From: Dyadobacter fermentans
Lineage (GTDB): Bacteria > Bacteroidota > Bacteroidia > Cytophagales > Spirosomataceae
Assembly: GCF_019924045.1 (NCBI RefSeq)
Contig: NZ_JAHXBN010000011.1
Span: forward strand, 434,001-498,000
Length of the DNA: 64,000 bases
Direction: 5' to 3'
Shown in pieces: positions 60,169 to 64,000 of the stretch (position 1 is its first letter; each line of letters starts with the position of its first letter). The notes below the pieces were generated by a model that had not been told where the DNA came from, did not search any database, and worked only from the letters and a program-made list of their open reading frames with translations. The position numbers and the translations under genes are program-made.

Positions 60169-63100
60169 ATGAAATCACTGCTACTCACAATCGGAGCCGG
60201 TATGCTCGCGCTCTTTTTCAACATCGCCCACGCGCAAACGCGTGAGCTAACGGGCAAGGTTACTGCCGAAGACGGATCAGCGCTGCCCGGCGTCAATATC
60301 TCCTTAAAGAACACCACAAGAGGAACGATCACGGATGACAAGGGACAATACGCTATCTCCGCCGAGCCAGGCTCTACCCTCGTGTTCAGTTTTATTGGCT
60401 TCAGAAGCAAAGAAGCGCTTGTCGGGAATCAGACAAGGCTGGACATTATACTGACTAATGACGAAACACAACTTCAAGAAATAGTCGTTACCTCCCTCGG
60501 GATTGCCCGCGAAAAGAAGGCACTCGGCTATGCAGTACAGGAAATCAAGGCTGATAAACTCACGCTTGCCCGCGATCCTAATATCGGCAATGCGCTGGCC
60601 GGTAAAATTGCCGGTGTACAGGTACTGGGCCAGTCGGCGGCGAAGTTTGGCACACCAAGTATCCGAATCCGAGGCATCAATTCGCTGACAGGCAGCGACC
60701 CGCTTTACGTGGTGGACGGCACACCGACAGACATCAGTATGGTGAATATGGATGATGTGGAGTCGCTTACTGTGCTGAAAGGACCCTCTGCCACAGCACT
60801 ATATGGCAACCGGGCGTCTGCAGGCGTGGTGGTCGTCACTACTAAGAGAGGGAAATCGGGTGAAACCTCGTTGACCCTTAATCATGGTATGACGGTCGAT
60901 CAGGTTTCCCTTCTGCCCAAATACCAGAATGAATATGGCGGTGGTTATTCCCAGGAATGGGAGACATTCCAATTTGACCCCAAGATACATCCAGCCGCAT
61001 GGGCGTCGTACGAAGGCCAGCGTATTCTGGATTACTCGGCCGATGAAAGCTGGGGACCGAAATTGGACGGTTCCATGCACCGTTCCGCATTTTCATGGCA
61101 GCCGGGCGAGGGTTTTGGAAAAGAAACACCCTACGTGGCGCATCCGGACAATGTCCGTGAATTCTTTGAAAAACCTGTGAGCTACAATTCAAATATCGCG
61201 TTTTCCAAAGCGGGCGACGGCTACTCTTCCCGTATTTCCTACACACATATTGTCAATAACGGCATCGTTCCAAACAGCCGCCAGATCCGCGACTACCTCA
61301 GCGCAAAAACGGCCGTTACTTTTGCTAAAAGACTTACGGCAGAACTGAACATAAATTACACGGGGACCAAAACAGACAACACACCCGCTGATCGCTATGG
61401 CAGCTCGGGCGGTACAGGCCCGGGAACCAACCTGTTCGCCACCAGTAATTCGACATTGAATGGCTACAACCAAACCACAGGCTCATTCAACCAGTGGTTT
61501 CAACGACAACTCGACATCAAAGACCTTAAAAACTACAAAAATCCGGACGGAACCTTCCGTAGCTGGAATATTGGCAGCCCAACAGATGCCCGGCCTAAAT
61601 ATTGGGACAGTCCTTTCACGCAGGTATACGAAAACACCAACGTCAATCGTCAACAGCGTATTTTCGGCGACGCAGGGCTGACTTATCAAATTACCGACTA
61701 TTTGAAAATCACCGGCAAATTCCGCCGTGATTACGGGACTTACTTTATGGACGGGCGTATCGCTTCCGGAACTTTAAACGCAGGCGGATTGGGCGCATAT
61801 GCCTACTTGAGCGGGGCAACCCTCGAAAACAACTACGAGAGCATTGTGAGCTTCAATAAAGAAGTTCAAAAGATATCGATACTTGTAAATGCGGGCGGCA
61901 ATATACGCTACAACCGTACGGAAGGGACACTCCAGGCAACCGCTGGCGGGCTTACCACGCCTGGTTACTACAATATAGCCGCATCAAAAGATCGCCCAGT
62001 AACAGCAAACTACCTGTTCGAAAGGAAAACAAACAGCTTGTTTGCAAACGCCAGTCTCGGATATGGAGATTTTATTTTCGTGGAGGGTTCGATAAGAAAT
62101 GACTGGTCATCGACGCTCCCGGCAGTGAACAATGCTTATTTGTACCCTTCGGTATCCACCAGTCTGGTGTTCTCTGAATTCATTCCGGTTAACAGGGTAT
62201 TGTCATTCGGCAAGCTGAGAGCCGGCTATGCACAGGTTGGAACCGATCTCGGAGCCTATCAAACTGCCCTGAGTTACAATGTTGGAGTACCTTACGGAAC
62301 AAGCCCCGTCATGACACTCCCCGGCACCCTCCCCAATTCTCTCCTGAAACCAGGTATGTCGTCGTCGTACGAGGGCGGAATTGACCTGCAATTTTTCAGT
62401 AACCGTCTGGGACTCGAATTCACAATGTATAAAAACAACAACAGCAACCAGATCATACCATTAGCGGTAGCTTCAACGAGCGGTTATAACAATGCCGTCG
62501 TCAATGCAGGCTTAATTACTACGAAAGGGCTCGAAATCCACCTTTCGGCCCAGCCGATTAAAACCGAAGCATTTACCTGGGAGCTGGACGTCAATGCCGA
62601 CAGAAACCAATCCAAAGTGGTCGAGTTGACTGAACAAAGTAACAATTACCGGATCGACGGCCCTCAGTGGCGCGCGCTCACACTCAATGCACGTGTGGGA
62701 GAAGATTGGGGGATGCTGGAAGGGGTCGGTATTAAAAAAGATGCAAATGGGAAAAAGGTAGTCTACGCTGCCACCCCGGAAAATATCAAGGCAGGAAAAG
62801 CTGGTTTGTACGTAAAAGAAAACAACGTCAATCTTGGTAATGTGCTACCCAAATTCAAAGGTGGAATGATCAATGCATTTCAATACAAAGGTTTCACACT
62901 GCAGGCCAGCACTGATTTTGTCGTGGGCGGGAAATTTTTCTCCGTCACCCGGATGTTCAACGCCGGATCAGGCCTGGCTGCGGAAACTGCCGGCAACAAC
63001 GAATTAGGTAATCCAAAACGCGATGACCCCGACAAAGGAGGCGGTGTGCTGCTGGATGCAGTTACGGAAGACGGCCAACCCAACACACACAGGGTCGATA

Positions 63101-63387
63101 CTCAAAATCTCTACGAAAACTGGCTCTTTGCACTCAATGAGCAATGGATTTACGATAAAACCTATGTAAAACTCAGGGAGGTGTCGCTAGGCTATAAAAT
63201 CCCCAAAAGGCTTCTGGGTAAATATCTTAAGTCGGCCAGCGTATCATTGATCGGTCGCAACCTGCTACTGATTTACAGCGCGATTGGCGGCGGTATCGAC
63301 ATTTCGGAAACCGAAACGCTCTGGTACGAAGGCGGGCAATTGCCTCCGGTGAGATCCGTCGGAGCGACACTCAGAGTCGGCTTTTAA
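60169..63387 (+). CDS. SusC/RagA TonB-linked outer-membrane transporter
   Basis: A 1072-residue transporter. I start at 60169 (MKSLLLTIGAGMLALFFNIA, signal peptide ending AHAQ); the frame is open upstream to 60019 but overlaps the terminator region and is unlikely to be translated. CarboxypepD_reg-like domain about 25-100 (LTGKVTAEDGSALPGVNISL), TonB plug from about 104 (EIVVTSLGIAREKKALGYAV; PLYVVDGTPTDIS; VESLTVLKGPSATALYGNRA), barrel ending VGATLRVGF. A weak promoter (TTG 60105-60107, 20 bp, TAAGGTTT) lies upstream. The SusD partner begins 23 bp downstream. Confidence 0.94.
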   Translation: MKSLLLTIGAGMLALFFNIAHAQTRELTGKVTAEDGSALPGVNISLKNTTRGTITDDKGQYAISAEPGSTLVFSFIGFRSKEALVGNQTRLDIILTNDETQLQEIVVTSLGIAREKKALGYAVQEIKADKLTLARDPNIGNALAGKIAGVQVLGQSAAKFGTPSIRIRGINSLTGSDPLYVVDGTPTDISMVNMDDVESLTVLKGPSATALYGNRASAGVVVVTTKRGKSGETSLTLNHGMTVDQVSLLPKYQNEYGGGYSQEWETFQFDPKIHPAAWASYEGQRILDYSADESWGPKLDGSMHRSAFSWQPGEGFGKETPYVAHPDNVREFFEKPVSYNSNIAFSKAGDGYSSRISYTHIVNNGIVPNSRQIRDYLSAKTAVTFAKRLTAELNINYTGTKTDNTPADRYGSSGGTGPGTNLFATSNSTLNGYNQTTGSFNQWFQRQLDIKDLKNYKNPDGTFRSWNIGSPTDARPKYWDSPFTQVYENTNVNRQQRIFGDAGLTYQITDYLKITGKFRRDYGTYFMDGRIASGTLNAGGLGAYAYLSGATLENNYESIVSFNKEVQKISILVNAGGNIRYNRTEGTLQATAGGLTTPGYYNIAASKDRPVTANYLFERKTNSLFANASLGYGDFIFVEGSIRNDWSSTLPAVNNAYLYPSVSTSLVFSEFIPVNRVLSFGKLRAGYAQVGTDLGAYQTALSYNVGVPYGTSPVMTLPGTLPNSLLKPGMSSSYEGGIDLQFFSNRLGLEFTMYKNNNSNQIIPLAVASTSGYNNAVVNAGLITTKGLEIHLSAQPIKTEAFTWELDVNADRNQSKVVELTEQSNNYRIDGPQWRALTLNARVGEDWGMLEGVGIKKDANGKKVVYAATPENIKAGKAGLYVKENNVNLGNVLPKFKGGMINAFQYKGFTLQASTDFVVGGKFFSVTRMFNAGSGLAAETAGNNELGNPKRDDPDKGGGVLLDAVTEDGQPNTHRVDTQNLYENWLFALNEQWIYDKTYVKLREVSLGYKIPKRLLGKYLKSASVSLIGRNLLLIYSAIGGGIDISETETLWYEGGQLPPVRSVGATLRVGF

Positions 63388-63410
63388 TTACCCTTTCATC
63401 TCAATTCCGT

Positions 63411-64000
63411 ATGATCATGAAAAAATATCGGCAATTAGCTGTCCTGGCGCTCCTCCTCGTCATTATCGCGCCGGGATGCAGCGACTTTGGAAATATCAAC
63501 ATCAACCCCAATAACCCGTCCACACCGAGCACTGCGGGCCTACTCACAGGCGCGCTGCGCAATGTGGGCACCGTTAATGCACAAGTTGGCCCTGGCGGCG
63601 CGAACATCGTCCCAGCCATGTATGTGCAGCAGTTCGGAGATGTGATTTACATTGAGGATTCAAAATACAAGACAATCAATTTCAATTACAATGGCTGGTA
63701 TGCCGGTCCACTGATTAACCTGCAACATATCATCGAGCTTAACACCGATGAAAAAACCCGGGTTAATGCGTCAACATTTGGCTCCAATGCCAATCAGATC
63801 GCCATTGCACGGATCCTCAAAGCCTACTTCTTCCAATGGATCACTGACCGATGGGGCGACGTTCCCTACTCAGAGGCACTAAAAGGCGACGCCGATTTCA
63901 CGCCGGCATTTGATAAACAGGAGACGATCTACACTGACCTTTTCAAGGAATGGAAAGAAGCAGCTGCGCAATTCGACGAAGGAAAAGCATTTCAGGGTGA
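63411..64000 (+). CDS. SusD-like nutrient-binding lipoprotein (3' end outside window)
   Basis: An open frame from ATG 63411 (or 63417) runs off the window with no stop; 196 codons are visible. Signal peptide with lipobox APGC (Cys23 from the first ATG), then SDFGNININPNNPSTPST, the SusD-like_2 N-terminal pattern. Helical segments include GWYAGPLINLQHIIELNTDE and ARILKAYFFQWITDRWGDV, then PYSEALKGDADFTPAFDKQE, all typical of the family. It directly follows SusC and completes the third SusCD pair. Confidence 0.9.
   Translation, partial: MIMKKYRQLAVLALLLVIIAPGCSDFGNININPNNPSTPSTAGLLTGALRNVGTVNAQVGPGGANIVPAMYVQQFGDVIYIEDSKYKTINFNYNGWYAGPLINLQHIIELNTDEKTRVNASTFGSNANQIAIARILKAYFFQWITDRWGDVPYSEALKGDADFTPAFDKQETIYTDLFKEWKEAAAQFDEGKAFQG

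Noticed and set aside
1..64000. Prophage, integrative element or insertion sequence
   Set aside because: No integrase, transposase, phage structural gene or terminal repeats were seen.

Overview
The window looks like chromosome of a Cytophagales bacterium (phylum Bacteroidota), most like Dyadobacter or a close relative. This is inferred from gene content: four SusC-type transporters with SusD lipoproteins, an ECF sigma/FecR pair, a secreted protein with a type B type IX secretion C-terminus, DUF5686, DUF4920, CNNM/CBS and Lipid_bd families, and promoters of the TTG-N18-20-TAnnTTTG type instead of sigma70 boxes. I see no rRNA, tRNA, CRISPR array, transposase or phage gene. Coding density is high.

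Layout. 1-850: 3' part of menA. 854-9763: a minus-strand run of seven closely packed genes (tandem SGNH esterase, DUF4920, large T9SS cargo protein, orphan ABC ATPase, class A beta-lactamase, CNNM/CBS membrane protein, small membrane protein). 10004-13286: class II aldolase, a divergent HxlR regulator/nitroreductase pair, an unusual 10-bp-periodic inverted array, and a FrnE-like DsbA protein. 13489-20491: DUF5686 protein, M1 aminopeptidase, Uma2 nuclease, DUF1328 peptide, guaA. 20789-31191: outer-membrane beta-barrel receptor, pgk, a FAN1-type nuclease, an EEP phosphatase/nuclease, an M16 peptidase pair and a secreted TIM-barrel isomerase. 31310-38703: a sigma-FecR-SusC(STN)-SusD operon on the minus strand. 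38936-47154: 2OG-Fe oxygenase, chromate transporter, UPF0175, GH3/serine-hydrolase fusion, DUF721, a YoeB toxin-antitoxin pair, LD-carboxypeptidase, SDR. 47186-48529: M20 amidohydrolase. 48642-64000: three paralogous SusC/SusD_2 loci. One is on the minus strand with DUF5011 and lipid-binding lipoproteins. Two are on the plus strand, and the last runs off the window.

How the genes work together. aldolase, pgk, guaA and menA are housekeeping genes. The envelope genes dominate: import (SusCD), secretion (CHU_C cargo), peptidoglycan turnover (GH3 fusion, LD-carboxypeptidase) and secreted peptidases (M1, M16). The right-hand SusCD cluster carries no glycoside hydrolase. With the M20 amidohydrolase next door, peptide or acyl-amino-acid substrates are as likely as glycans (inference). 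The sigma-FecR-SusC set is the usual surface-signalling circuit in which the transporter controls its own synthesis.

The most unusual DNA is non-coding. At least five gene junctions hold short degenerate arrays, each with a different unit (periods 10, 8, 16, 14 and 14 bp). Two of them fold back into long hairpins. The 12282-12572 array, with GTCA cores every 10 bp that switch to TGAC in its second half, is the best candidate for something undescribed.
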